Below, piece by piece: positions 18,437-27,545 of a DNA stretch of 64,000 nucleotides. Source of the DNA: CAUZIR01 sp965250195 (GTDB lineage Bacteria > Chloroflexota > Dehalococcoidia > Lucifugimonadales > UBA2962). Numbering within the stretch: position 1 is the stretch's first letter; every line of letters begins with the position of its first letter. Both the position numbers and the translations under genes were made by a program. Under the pieces are notes generated by a model. It saw only the letters and a program-made list of their open reading frames with translations, was not told the DNA's origin and made no database searches. The DNA lies in the NCBI GenBank assembly GCA_965250195.1, contig OZ252295.1, forward strand, positions 2,108,001 to 2,172,000, in the 5' to 3' direction.

Positions 18437-19143
18437 TCTGGCGTGCCTTCAAGAGCAGCAATCGCCTCGGAGCCGATCAGCGCCATGCCGAACGCCTCCC
18501 CGGCCTCCATGAGCGACTCCCAGACGTAGATGCCGTATTCCCTGCCAAAAAAGAGCCTGTACGAACGCAAGTCTCCGATGTCTGCTCGGACGATCAGGCC
18601 GTAGACCTCGGCGATAGTCGTCTGGGCGCAGGACCGGTCGGGCATATTGTTGTGTCGTAAGTCCAGGTCGGTGAGAGATGCCACGACCATCTCGGCGCTC
18701 GGGCCGACCAGCCGCACGGCCGAGAATGACGACGTTAGATCGAACGTGGCGAAGTCACTGGCCAGCGCCTCGACAGCGCCGATCAGCCCCAGGCCGCCGT
18801 TAGGTGGCGCGGTGATCCACGCCTCGGCCTGTGCCAGCCGTGCGACGTCCAGTTCAACATCGCTTCTTTTTACCCGCACGGTCGCGTTCCCGACTCCGCC
18901 AACGACCGGTACCACGCCCAGCCTCTCCAGCGCCGCAGGTACGCCCGGGCCCTGCATCCGCAGCTTAGTGACGTGGCCGTGCTCGGCCATGCCCACGTTC
19001 TCGCGTGCGGCGCTCTGCTCGGCGCCCGACCCGGAGAAGCGCACCGGCACCTGCCAGTCCTCGACCGTGCCCATCACCGCATCTGCTGCCAGCAGGTCGT
19101 CGTGAGCGGATGTGGCGGCTAAGAGATGTGGCGAGCCACTCAT
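18433..19143 (-). CDS. soxG: sarcosine oxidase-type gamma subunit (SoxG/MgdD family)
   Basis: A 236-residue protein starts at ATG 19143, overlapping the end of soxA by 4 bases; its stop overlaps soxB by 4 bases. It resembles the aminomethyltransferase-fold gamma subunit (DLTSSFSAVRLVGPSAE, DLDLRHNN, CAQTTIAEV), which lies against the alpha subunit in the heterotetramer. Position between soxA and soxB and length both support the call. An open frame continues upstream of 19143, but that part is antisense-like and out of the soxA frame, so it is not used. Confidence 0.85.
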   Translation of the reverse strand: MSGSPHLLAATSAHDDLLAADAVMGTVEDWQVPVRFSGSGAEQSAARENVGMAEHGHVTKLRMQGPGVPAALERLGVVPVVGGVGNATVRVKRSDVELDVARLAQAEAWITAPPNGGLGLIGAVEALASDFATFDLTSSFSAVRLVGPSAEMVVASLTDLDLRHNNMPDRSCAQTTIAEVYGLIVRADIGDLRSYRLFFGREYGIYVWESLMEAGEAFGMALIGSEAIAALEGTPE

Positions 19144-21896
19144 CCGCGAAGCCTCGCTCCGGCCGGGTCGTAGACGGGTTCGAGTTGCACTGTGGCGGCC
19201 CACAACTCGCCCGCGATCGGGATGTGCATACCGACGCCGTCTCGCGCCATTTCGGTAGGCACCATCGCCAGGCCGAACGGCATCCCGCCCGTCGGGCTCA
19301 GTCGCGCGGAAGTCACCCGGCCCACGGGCGAGCCGTCGTGGACGATGGGCGACCCGTCCTTCGGCACCGGGCTTTCCGGGTCCATTACGAAACCTACAAG
19401 GCGTTGCCTTGGTCCCCGGCGCACGACGGAGCGCAGCCCTCCGCGACCCACGAAGTCTTTTTTCGCCAGTCTCACTGCCCAGCCCATGCCGCCCTCGATG
19501 GGCGTCGTAATCGAATCCGTGTCCTGGTTGACGATGATGTGGCCCTTTTCCAGCCGCAATATGCGCTGCGCTTCCAGTCCGAACGGGGCCAGTCCGAAAT
19601 CCCGGCCCGCGGCGGTCAGCGCGTCCCACATGTGGCCCGCGTACTGGGAGGGGAAATGAATCTCCCAGCCCGTCTCGCCCACGAAGCCGATACGCAGCAG
19701 GATTGCGGCCACCCCGGCGACCTCGGCCTGCGCAGAGCGCATGTATTCGAAGGCATCCGGCGACAGGTCGGCGTCGGTCAGCCGGGATAGTAATTCGCGG
19801 GCGTGCGGCCCCGCCACGTTGATTGCCGCGAAGCCAGAGGTCACGTCGGCGATGTGCGCCGTCATGTCCCCCTCCGTGGCGATCCACCACTTGTACCACT
19901 GCTCGATCAGCTCGATGTTGCCGGTGGTGGTGGTGACGAAGAAGCGGTCCTCGCTCAGGCGCGTCACCGTGCCGTCGTCGAGAATGGTGCCGTCGTCCAG
20001 GCACATGACGCCGTAGCGGATGCGCCCGACGCGCAGATTGGACATGCGATTCGTGTACAGGAAATCCAATAATCGGGGCGCATCCGGTCCCCGCACGTCC
20101 AGTTTTCCCAGGGTGCTGACGTCGATGATGCCGACGCGCTCGCGCACGGTCTTCGCCTCGGACGCCGCGTCGCCGTAGCTGTACGGCCTCTGCCAGCCGC
20201 CCGCGTCCACTATTTCGGCGCCCAGCTCGATATGCCGATGGTGCAGGGCCGTTCGTTTAACCGGCAGATGACCGGGTCCGGCCAGCGCCCCCAGCGACAT
20301 GGCGACCGAGGGCGGCCGCATGGTGGTCAGGCCGATCGCCTCCGTCGGCACGTTGGTTAGCTTAGATGACACCGTGGAAAAGTTGCGGAGGCACATCTTA
20401 CCCTGGCACGGGCCCATGGTCGTGGTCGAGTAGCGCTTGAGAATCTGGATGTCGCCGAACCCCTCGGCTACCGCTTTGGTCAGGTCGCCTTTGGAAATGT
20501 CCTCGCACATGCAGATGAACTGCTTTTTGCCGCCAGAGTCGTGTTCTACGATCTGCCCGGCACTGGTGTCGGAGGAGCCGATCGCGCCGATGAGCCCGCC
20601 GACGAGAGTGACGCCCTGGGGAGGGTCGGTGGGGACGAGGGTCCCCACCGCCGGATGGAAAACGGTGGAGCACCCGGCCTGGAGCGCGAGCTGGGCGGCG
20701 GGCTGCAGTCGCCCGGCCATGAGCAGCAAGTCGCAGTCGATGCTCTCGGTCGGGCCATTCCCAACCGCGAAGAGGGCGTCCTTGACCGCGCCCTTCCCGG
20801 TCGCGCCTATGACGACGGCGCCCGTCTCCAGCCGAATGCTGGCCACATCGCCGCCCCCATCGCCGCCACGGGGCAGGTCCGAGCCCGCCCTATTCGGCGA
20901 GCCGTTCGTCCGGGTGTCGAGCACGGCGGCCACTTCTATGCCAGCTGCCATGAGCTCGCTGGCGAACGCGTAACCCGAGTCGTCCTCCGTCGCCACGACC
21001 GCACGGGTGCCGGCCAGCACGCCGTACATGCGCATCAGCCTTATCGCCCCGGTCCCCAGCATGACGCCTGGCAGGTCGTTGCCTGGGAAGACGAACGGGA
21101 CCTCGTGAGAGCCGGTGGCGAGGACGACCCGGCCCGCCCGAACCGTGAGGACCTCCTGTCCGCGTAACACCGTAACGAGGTTGTCGGCGTAGAAGCCGAA
21201 GCCTGTCGAATTGGACCATGTCTCGATCGAGGCGTGGTCTTTTACGGACGCAACAAGTTCGGCGACCTCGCCGGGAGCCTGGCCCGCGCCCAGCGTCGGC
21301 TGCTCGTTCACGAGCACCACCTGCGCCCCGGCTTCGGCCGCATCGATTGCCGCAGACATCCCGGCGTGACCCGCTCCGACGACTAGCACGTCGATGTGCA
21401 CGGAGCGATGCGCGTAGCCGGATAACTCTTGGGCTTGCGGGTTGACCTTACCGAGCCCCCCTGCCGCCCGGATTATGGGACGGACGACGTCCCACAGGGG
21501 CTTCGGTCGGTGGAACGCCTTGTAGTAGAACCCGACCGGCATCAGCCTGTCGGCCCTGTCCAGTACCGATATGGCATCGAAATCGACCGACGGCCAGGCG
21601 TTCTGCGATTTTATGATCATCCCCTCCGTAATTGGCGTGGTGCACGCACGTACGTTGGGGGATCCGTCGGCCGTCACCAGGCAGTTGGGGCAGCGCCCGG
21701 CGACGCACAGCAGGCCACGGGGTCGATGGTATTTGAAGCTGCGAGAGACTGTCCGCACGCCCGCCGCCGCGAGAGCCGAGCCGACGGTGTCTCCGGCGAA
21801 AGCGTTTAGCTGCGCGCCGTTGTATATGAACGAGACAGGCCGGTCACGATCGACCAGTTGCCCATCGGACGGCTCTATGCGAAGAGATATCGCCAT
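19140..21896 (-). CDS. soxA: sarcosine oxidase-type alpha subunit (SoxA/MgdC family)
   Basis: This 918-residue protein has the expected domain order. An N-terminal 2Fe-2S-like Fer2_4 region (CVAGRCPNCLV, residues about 65-75) precedes an FAD/NAD Rossmann domain (VLVVGAGHAGMSAAIDAAEAG) and a BFD-like Cys cluster (CMCEDISKG and CQGKMC). A C-terminal GcvT-like domain from about residue 540 binds tetrahydrofolate and captures the formaldehyde unit as methylene-THF. The gene starts one base after the soxD stop and overlaps soxG. Full family length, no break seen. Acts in the cytoplasm. Confidence 0.93.
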   Translation of the reverse strand: MAISLRIEPSDGQLVDRDRPVSFIYNGAQLNAFAGDTVGSALAAAGVRTVSRSFKYHRPRGLLCVAGRCPNCLVTADGSPNVRACTTPITEGMIIKSQNAWPSVDFDAISVLDRADRLMPVGFYYKAFHRPKPLWDVVRPIIRAAGGLGKVNPQAQELSGYAHRSVHIDVLVVGAGHAGMSAAIDAAEAGAQVVLVNEQPTLGAGQAPGEVAELVASVKDHASIETWSNSTGFGFYADNLVTVLRGQEVLTVRAGRVVLATGSHEVPFVFPGNDLPGVMLGTGAIRLMRMYGVLAGTRAVVATEDDSGYAFASELMAAGIEVAAVLDTRTNGSPNRAGSDLPRGGDGGGDVASIRLETGAVVIGATGKGAVKDALFAVGNGPTESIDCDLLLMAGRLQPAAQLALQAGCSTVFHPAVGTLVPTDPPQGVTLVGGLIGAIGSSDTSAGQIVEHDSGGKKQFICMCEDISKGDLTKAVAEGFGDIQILKRYSTTTMGPCQGKMCLRNFSTVSSKLTNVPTEAIGLTTMRPPSVAMSLGALAGPGHLPVKRTALHHRHIELGAEIVDAGGWQRPYSYGDAASEAKTVRERVGIIDVSTLGKLDVRGPDAPRLLDFLYTNRMSNLRVGRIRYGVMCLDDGTILDDGTVTRLSEDRFFVTTTTGNIELIEQWYKWWIATEGDMTAHIADVTSGFAAINVAGPHARELLSRLTDADLSPDAFEYMRSAQAEVAGVAAILLRIGFVGETGWEIHFPSQYAGHMWDALTAAGRDFGLAPFGLEAQRILRLEKGHIIVNQDTDSITTPIEGGMGWAVRLAKKDFVGRGGLRSVVRRGPRQRLVGFVMDPESPVPKDGSPIVHDGSPVGRVTSARLSPTGGMPFGLAMVPTEMARDGVGMHIPIAGELWAATVQLEPVYDPAGARLRG

Positions 21897-22181
21897 CTAG
21901 TCGCCCGATGCCTGGTCGGGTTTAGGGGGCTCGCCCGGCCGGCGCGTCTCCCCGACGGCGTTGGAGACCGTGTCGCGCTGTGCCACGAGCCACTGGCGAC
22001 AGCCGAACTTGTGATACCACCACTCGGTCTGGTCGCCCGCGACGTTACGGCGAACGTAAAAGTAGCTGGCCCACTTTTCGTCAGAGGCCTCCGGCCGGGG
22101 GCGTTTGAGAACCTCGCCGCCGAACCTGAACTCCCCGACCGGACGGGCGCCGCAGTTAGGGCAGGGGATCAGGAACGACAA
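21897..22181 (-). CDS. soxD: sarcosine oxidase-type delta subunit (SoxD/MgdB family)
   Basis: This 94-residue protein has the zinc-binding CPNCG motif near its N-terminus and the EWWYHKFGCRQWL segment that marks heterotetrameric sarcosine oxidase delta subunits. The start is a TTG four bases after the synthetase stop, with no clear ribosome site, so coupling to the upstream gene is likely. It directly abuts soxA. The order here (D-A-G-B) differs from the common B-D-A-G. Confidence 0.9.
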   Translation of the reverse strand: MSFLIPCPNCGARPVGEFRFGGEVLKRPRPEASDEKWASYFYVRRNVAGDQTEWWYHKFGCRQWLVAQRDTVSNAVGETRRPGEPPKPDQASGD

Positions 22182-22185
22182 GCGG

Positions 22186-23559
22186 CTAAAACAGCGTCAG
22201 GTATCGGTCGATCTCCCACTGTGTGACTTGGCCGTGGTAGGAGTCCCACTCGGCCGACTTCACCTTGGCGAACTCGTCGTAGATGGGCCCCAGCGCGTCC
22301 TGTATCACCTTGTCGTTGGCCAGTTCGGCCAGCGCCTCTGGCAGCGACTGGGGCAGCACGCCGATTCCCCGCTTCTTCACCTGGGCCGGTGTCAGCTCGT
22401 ACATGTTGTCGGTGTTGGCCGTGCCAGGGTCGAGCTTGCGCCGCACCCCATCCATACCGGCCGCTAAGTACGCGGCAAAGGCCAGGTACGGGTTGTATGC
22501 CGAGGACATCGTGCGGTCCTCCAGGTGCCCCGGCCCGGCGGTGCGGATCATCTGGGTGCGGTTGTTGTCGCCGTAGGTGATGAACACGGGCGTCCAGGTA
22601 TAGCCGGAGCGCGAGCCATGCACGGCGGATCCTGACTGGAGCCGCTTGTAGCAATTCACCGTCGGAGAGGTTACCGCGCAAAGGGCGCGCGCGTGATCCA
22701 GCACGCCGCCGATGAAATGGAGAGCGGTTTCGGACAGGCGCAGGCCCATGCCGTCGGCGTCGCCCTTAAAGACGTTCACGCCGGTGGCCGAGTCCTCCAT
22801 GTGGAAGTGGATGTGGCCGCCATTGCCGGTGCGGTCGGCGAACGGCTTGGGCATGTGGGTGGCGACGGCGCCGTACTTCTTGGCGTACTGGCTGGTCATC
22901 ATCTTGAAGAACGTGTAGCGGTCGGCCGTGACCAGCGCGTCGGCGAAGTGGAAGTTGAGTTCGTACTGGCCGTTGGCGTCCTCGTGGTCGGCCTGGTACG
23001 CATCCCAGCCCAGCGAGCGAACGCCCGCCATCAGGTCGCTGATGTAGTCAAACACGTTGGAGAGGCCCTTAAAGTCATAGGCGGGCTTGGTCAGCGTATC
23101 GACGTTGTCCGGGTCCCAGACCTTGATACTGCCGTCATCCTCCCGTGTTACGAGGAAGTGCTCCGGCTCGATGCCGACGTGGAACGTGAACCCCTGGTCT
23201 CGCAGATCCCCGAGAACGCGCTTGAGGTTCTGCCTGGGACAGTAGGGGTGGGGCGAGCCGTCCACGAACAGGTCCGACGCGAAGCGGGCCACGCCGTCGC
23301 GCCACGGCAGCGGCGTATATGTGTCGAGGTCGATGCGCGCGAGCATGTCGTGGGAGTGCGGCCCCTGTCCCATGCCATCCAGTGCAGCGCCTGCGAACCC
23401 GGCGCCGTCGTCGATGATGTCGTCCAGGTGCTCGATGGGCACCATCTTTACTTTTGGCGCCCCATAAATGTCTACGAACTGGGTCAGAATGATCTCGACG
23501 CCGTCCTCCTGCATCCGCTGCTTGAGGTCTTCGCGCCCGTCCGAATTATTGGTTGTCAC
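22186..23559 (-). CDS. GlnT/GMAS-type glutamine synthetase (possible gamma-glutamylmethylamide synthetase)
   Basis: This 457-residue protein starts at GTG 23559, chosen for the GAGGG site 8 bases upstream; a farther GTG at 23592 is possible. It has synthetase-fold motifs: QFVDIYGAPKVKMVP, GAGFAGAALDGMGQGPHSHD, IEPEHFL, HEDANGQYELNF, GNGGHIHFH and NRTQMIR. The segment GAGFAG with GxGQGPH is typical of the GlnT/GMAS branch, which ligates glutamate to ammonia or methylamine. It sits between an amidase and soxDAGB in one operon. In methylotrophs GMAS and a sox-like N-methylglutamate dehydrogenase work together, but the mgsABC synthase that links them is not in the window. Confidence 0.85.
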   Translation of the reverse strand: MTTNNSDGREDLKQRMQEDGVEIILTQFVDIYGAPKVKMVPIEHLDDIIDDGAGFAGAALDGMGQGPHSHDMLARIDLDTYTPLPWRDGVARFASDLFVDGSPHPYCPRQNLKRVLGDLRDQGFTFHVGIEPEHFLVTREDDGSIKVWDPDNVDTLTKPAYDFKGLSNVFDYISDLMAGVRSLGWDAYQADHEDANGQYELNFHFADALVTADRYTFFKMMTSQYAKKYGAVATHMPKPFADRTGNGGHIHFHMEDSATGVNVFKGDADGMGLRLSETALHFIGGVLDHARALCAVTSPTVNCYKRLQSGSAVHGSRSGYTWTPVFITYGDNNRTQMIRTAGPGHLEDRTMSSAYNPYLAFAAYLAAGMDGVRRKLDPGTANTDNMYELTPAQVKKRGIGVLPQSLPEALAELANDKVIQDALGPIYDEFAKVKSAEWDSYHGQVTQWEIDRYLTLF

Positions 23560-23601
23560 AATATTCCCTCGCTCGGGCGCTGTCGGCGCCACCTCCGCGT
23601 A

Positions 23602-25011
23602 TTACTCAATTGTCGGCCGCTTGCCCACCGCTTCGCCGGCGTCCGCCAGGGCGCTGGCCGCGTGTACGACCGTCGCCTCATCGAAGTGTCGGCCGACGAG
23701 CTGGACGCCGATGGGCAACCCCTCGGAACTCCATCCGAACGGCACCGAGATCGCCGGGGCGCCGGTCAGGTCGAAGACGGCCGTGCACATGAGCGCCGTC
23801 CTGCCAGGCGTCATCTGCCCGTCGACGTCCAATTCAACCGAGTCATGGGGCGGGGCGGGCACCGCGGTGGTGGGGCACAACAGCAGGTCGAACTTTTCGA
23901 AATATTCCATAAACCCGGCTCGCAGCGCCTCTCGCACCGCCAGCCCTGCGATGTGGTCGTCGTGGGTCGGCTTCGGCGCGTCCATGCGTCGCTTCATCGA
24001 CACCCCCAGTTCCACCTCGCGGCCCTCCATCAAGGGTGTGAGATGCGGGATGCCCTCGGAGGCGGCGATAGCGCCCGACGCGCCCAGGGAATCGACGTCG
24101 GCCATGAACGGGAGCGGGACCTCCTCGACATCGCAGCCAATCGCCGAAAGCGCACCCGCAGCCGCACGAACAGCAGCTTGCACCTCGGCGGCGACCGGCG
24201 CAACCGGGCCCTCGGTATAGAAGCCGACACGCAGGGGCGGTATCGGCCCCGACAGGTCCGGGAACCCGGTCGCCGGAACCGGAGGCGCGTAATGATCGCG
24301 GCCGTCCGGCCCCTCGATAACCCCCAGTACCAGGGCGATGTCGCGGGCCGACCGCGCCAGCGGGCCGACGTGGGTCGCCTGCAAGAGCGTGTACGGCACG
24401 TGACCGGTTATGGGTACTCGACCGTGGGTCGGTTTGAGGCCAAATATGTTGCAGTAGGCCGCCGGCACCCGGATGGAACCGCCCGAGTCGCTCCCGACGC
24501 CCAGCGGCGACATCCCGGAGGATATGGCGGCGGCCTCGCCCCCACTGGAGCCACCGGTAGTGCGGTCCGTGTTCCAGGGATTATTGGTGCGGCCGAACAC
24601 CCGGTTGTCGGTCTCCCACCACAGAGTGAACTCTGGGGTATTGGTCTTACCCAGTAGTATTCCCCCGGCCGCACGGATGCGGGCGACCACTGGCGCGTCG
24701 CCCGCCGCAGGCGTCCGGGAGGTCAGCAGCGAGCCCGAGGTGGTGGGGTAGCCCGCAACATCGATGCTGTCCTTGATGGTGTAGGGAACGCCGTGCAGCG
24801 GACCCAGTGATGCGCCGGAAGCGACGGCTCGTTCGGCGTCCCTGGCTCTGTCGAGGGCGTCCGGCGCGGGGACCACGACTGCGTTGAGACCGTCGTTAAC
24901 CGCGTCAATGCGGTCCAGGTGGGCCTGAACCAGTTCAACCGGCGACAGCTCTCCGGCCGCGACCAGGCGCGCCATCTCAACTGCGTCCAGCGAGGTCAAC
25001 GATTCGCTCAA
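23602..25011 (-). CDS. amidase signature family hydrolase
   Basis: This 469-residue protein has the Ser-Ser-Lys amidase core: YTIKDSIDV (Lys near residue 80) and TGGSSGGEAAAI with the two serines near residues 153-177, then the GSDSGGSIRVPA block. The start is TTG 25011 with GGAG seven bases upstream. It is the first gene of the six-gene operon ending in soxB and lies 42 bases before the synthetase start. It should cleave a small amide; an N-methylated amide would fit the operon, but this is inference. The family also holds GatA, but no gatB or gatC is near. Confidence 0.9.
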   Translation of the reverse strand: MSESLTSLDAVEMARLVAAGELSPVELVQAHLDRIDAVNDGLNAVVVPAPDALDRARDAERAVASGASLGPLHGVPYTIKDSIDVAGYPTTSGSLLTSRTPAAGDAPVVARIRAAGGILLGKTNTPEFTLWWETDNRVFGRTNNPWNTDRTTGGSSGGEAAAISSGMSPLGVGSDSGGSIRVPAAYCNIFGLKPTHGRVPITGHVPYTLLQATHVGPLARSARDIALVLGVIEGPDGRDHYAPPVPATGFPDLSGPIPPLRVGFYTEGPVAPVAAEVQAAVRAAAGALSAIGCDVEEVPLPFMADVDSLGASGAIAASEGIPHLTPLMEGREVELGVSMKRRMDAPKPTHDDHIAGLAVREALRAGFMEYFEKFDLLLCPTTAVPAPPHDSVELDVDGQMTPGRTALMCTAVFDLTGAPAISVPFGWSSEGLPIGVQLVGRHFDEATVVHAASALADAGEAVGKRPTIE

Positions 25012-25595
25012 GCGCCGCTCCAGAGACCGTTTCGGGGGTGTTTTTGAGGCCTTTGCATTTACCGCCGCATCAAGGCGTTAACGCCTGTGACTAGGGGCTT
25101 ACGGACCGGTAGCCCACCGGCGCTGCGCGGTATGTTACACCCGAAAATCCCGCCCCGCAACATGGGTTTGGCGGGCGATATGACCGCCCGGTCGAGGGCC
25201 GGATAAAACCGCCGGTCCTCCCAGTGGCGTATCTGACCACGACGGCGGGCTGTGCGCGACCACCCGATAGAGGGCAATGCGATCGCCTATTGTGCGCCGG
25301 AAATGAAAAAGCGTTAGAAATATCTGATCGCGCGATAGGCTCAGACTATCACCGGTCCGGGCAGGAAGGGGAAGCAGTTGGGCCATTACCCGGTCAACAG
25401 ACTGGTCAGAGACCGATACCGACGGCTCCCACAGGTTTGCCGGGCCGCCCCAAAAGGCCTCTCAGGTAGGGTTGACACCCTATGTACCCGCCTGTAAGTT
25501 ACCGGCACGCCGATGGCATCGCCTTGGCGAGTATTTCGTTTACAGTTATTAATCTGTCGGATCCGCGCAGTTAAGTTTGAAATTGGGAGGCTGAC
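25012..25595. other. 584-bp intergenic region between divergent operons
   Basis: This stretch separates the amidase operon from the DppBC permeases. Small open frames here look like noise. A candidate promoter for the permeases lies at 25472-25500. No RNA gene or repeat was recognised. The part from 25270 to 25360 is locally AT-richer. Confidence 0.5.
25472..25500 (+). promoter_or_regulatory. candidate sigma-70 promoter for the permease operon
   Basis: A perfect TTGACA (25472-25477), 17-base spacer and a weak -10 TAAGTT (25495-25500) lie about 95 bases before the GTG start of the permease gene. Confidence 0.35.
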
Positions 25596-26537
25596 GTGCA
25601 ACGGTACGTAATCCAGCGCCTGATTGCCTCGATTCCAGTCCTGTTCATCTTGGCGGTGGTCATCTTCGCCGTCCTGAGGGTGTCCGGTGGCGACCCGGCC
25701 GCGATCATCGCGGGCAAGGACGCGCCACAGTGGCAGATCGAGGCAATCCGCCAAGACCTGGGGCTCGACAAGCCGATAATCAGCCAGCTGGGCATATACC
25801 TGGGAGATGTCCTCACCGGCGATCTCGGTCAGTCGATCAACTCCAAGATCCCCGTCATCAAGCTGATCAAGCAGCGCGTCGTCCCGACGTTGTCGATAGC
25901 GATCATGACCGAGCTTTTGACATTGCCTGTCTCGATCCCATTAGGGGTCTTGGCCGCTTGGAAGGCGAATACCTGGGTCGACAGATCGATCATGGTATTC
26001 AGTTCACTGGGCTTCTCAATACCGATTTTCTTCCTGGGATTCTTGTTAATAAAGGCGTTCGCGCTTGAAATCCCAATCTTTCCGGCAGCGGGGTATACAG
26101 CTCCGACAGAAGACTTTAACGCGTTCCTGCACAAGCTGATAATGCCAGCCGCGGCGACCGCGATCATCTTCTGGGCGTTCCTGGTCCGTATGACCAGGGC
26201 GACCATGATCGAGGTCCTGCGTGAGGACTACATCCGCACAGCCAGGGCCAAGGGGTTGGCCGAGTCCAGCGTCCTGATAAGGCATGCCCTGAAGAACGCG
26301 GCCCTGCCCATCGTCACGGTGATCGGCTGGGGTATAGCGGAGCTGTTCGCGGGCATCGTGGTCACCGAGCAGGTATTCGCAGTGCCCGGCATGGGCCGAC
26401 TGATCGTCGACTCCATCGTTCGAAGGGACTACCCCGTCATCCAGGGAGCGATGCTCATCATCGCCGTCCTGCAGGTTTTCGTTAACCTGCTCACGGACGT
26501 GTCCTACGCGCTATTCGACCCGAGGATTAAGTACTAA
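25596..26537 (+). CDS. ABC transporter permease, DppB type
   Basis: This 313-residue integral membrane protein has an N-terminal YVIQRLIASIPVLFILAVVIF helix, typical of DppB/OppB, and about six membrane segments. The EAA-like cytoplasmic loop is EDYIRTARAKGLAE, which contacts the ATPase. The start is GTG 25596 with a strong GGGAGG site. It overlaps the DppC-type gene by one base. The family imports peptides, nickel or other small solutes. No ATPase or binding protein follows; the orphan binding protein at 9.7 kb is a candidate partner. Confidence 0.92.
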   Translation: MQRYVIQRLIASIPVLFILAVVIFAVLRVSGGDPAAIIAGKDAPQWQIEAIRQDLGLDKPIISQLGIYLGDVLTGDLGQSINSKIPVIKLIKQRVVPTLSIAIMTELLTLPVSIPLGVLAAWKANTWVDRSIMVFSSLGFSIPIFFLGFLLIKAFALEIPIFPAAGYTAPTEDFNAFLHKLIMPAAATAIIFWAFLVRMTRATMIEVLREDYIRTARAKGLAESSVLIRHALKNAALPIVTVIGWGIAELFAGIVVTEQVFAVPGMGRLIVDSIVRRDYPVIQGAMLIIAVLQVFVNLLTDVSYALFDPRIKY

Positions 26538-27487
26538 TGCAACAGGACACGCAGACCCCGCAAACCTACGCTCCTGATCGCCCCTCCCCCCTGGAGAAAG
26601 CGGCCGAGATCTGGCAGGGAGCAAAAGACAAGTACAGGTGGACCTGGAGACGGCATCCGATGCTGATCATCGGTCTAACAGTGTTGGTATTAATGGGACT
26701 CATGGCCATCCTCGCCCCGGTCCTCTTTACCGTCGACCCAACGGCCGTCGATCCGCCCAACAGGCTTGCGGAACCGGGCCAGGTCATCACGGACGAAGGC
26801 GTGTCTAGGCGCGCCTGGTTCGGCACCGACTTCGTCGGGCGCGACGTCTACTCTCGTGTGGTCTACGGAGCGCGCGTCTCCCTGGCCATCGGTTTCGCCG
26901 TTGGCGGGCTCACCGCCATCAGCGCGGCTGTACTGGGCCTGCTCGCCGGGTACTTCAACATCGTCGACCTCGTTTTGATGAGGATCATGGACGCAATCAT
27001 GTCCATTCCGAACATCTTGTTAGCTATCGCCCTGGTGTCGATAGTGGGAGGAAGCGTGCCGATCGTGATTTTCGCGATCTGGTTCGTTGTCTTCCCACGC
27101 GCTGTCAGGGTGGTGCGGTCGTCCGTGCTCAGCCTGCGAGAAGAGGTCTACGTGGAGGCGGCCCGCGCCATCGGCGCCAGGACGCCACGCATCCTCATCA
27201 GGCACGTTTTCCCCGGCACGGTCGCCCCGTTGATCGTGACCGCCACGCTGATCGTGGCCGGAGCCATACTGACGGAGGCCATCCTGAGCTTCCTCGGCGC
27301 CGGCATCGACCCCGAGACCCCGGCCTGGGGCTCGATGATGGCGGACGGACGCCGCACGATATCCAAGGCCATCTGGGTGGTCGGGATCCCGGGCGGCTTC
27401 CTGACCCTTACCGTCCTGGCGATCAACGTTATCGGAGACAACCTCAGGGACATGTTCGACCCGAAGCTGTCCCGATCTGAGGGCTAG
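26537..27487 (+). CDS. ABC transporter permease, DppC type
   Basis: This 316-residue permease has a cytoplasmic N-terminal tail, a first helix at about residues 43-67, and the DppC hallmark GTDFVGRDVYSRVVYGARVS. Its EAA loop is EEVYVEAARAIGA. It pairs with the DppB-type protein to form the channel. Its ATG sits in the stop of dppB (TAATG). A strong terminator follows 28 bases after the stop, so the operon has only two genes here and lacks DppD/DppF-type ATPases. Confidence 0.92.
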   Translation: MQQDTQTPQTYAPDRPSPLEKAAEIWQGAKDKYRWTWRRHPMLIIGLTVLVLMGLMAILAPVLFTVDPTAVDPPNRLAEPGQVITDEGVSRRAWFGTDFVGRDVYSRVVYGARVSLAIGFAVGGLTAISAAVLGLLAGYFNIVDLVLMRIMDAIMSIPNILLAIALVSIVGGSVPIVIFAIWFVVFPRAVRVVRSSVLSLREEVYVEAARAIGARTPRILIRHVFPGTVAPLIVTATLIVAGAILTEAILSFLGAGIDPETPAWGSMMADGRRTISKAIWVVGIPGGFLTLTVLAINVIGDNLRDMFDPKLSRSEG

Positions 27488-27514
27488 TCACCCGACCGCG
27501 TTCGATGATTGATT

Positions 27515-27545
27515 GGGCCCGGGCAAACGCCCGGGCCCTTTTTTT
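27515..27545 (+). terminator. Rho-independent terminator after the permease operon
   Basis: A 10-bp all-GC stem (27515-27524 with 27529-27538), AAAC loop and seven T residues form a textbook terminator. Its T run ends immediately before the ATG at 27546 of the next gene. Confidence 0.92.

Noticed and set aside
18433..20004. 523-codon frame covering soxG
   Set aside because: The first 287 residues are the soxA gene read in another frame; soxG starts at 19143 with a 4-base overlap.
25224..25754. Small frames in the gap before the permease operon
   Set aside because: Low-complexity, Arg/Pro-rich shadow-like translations without ribosome sites; some overlap the permease gene antisense.
27513..27545. 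TTG start for the second CRTAC1 gene
   Set aside because: It would begin within the terminator stem; the ATG at 27546 gives a proper lipoprotein signal.
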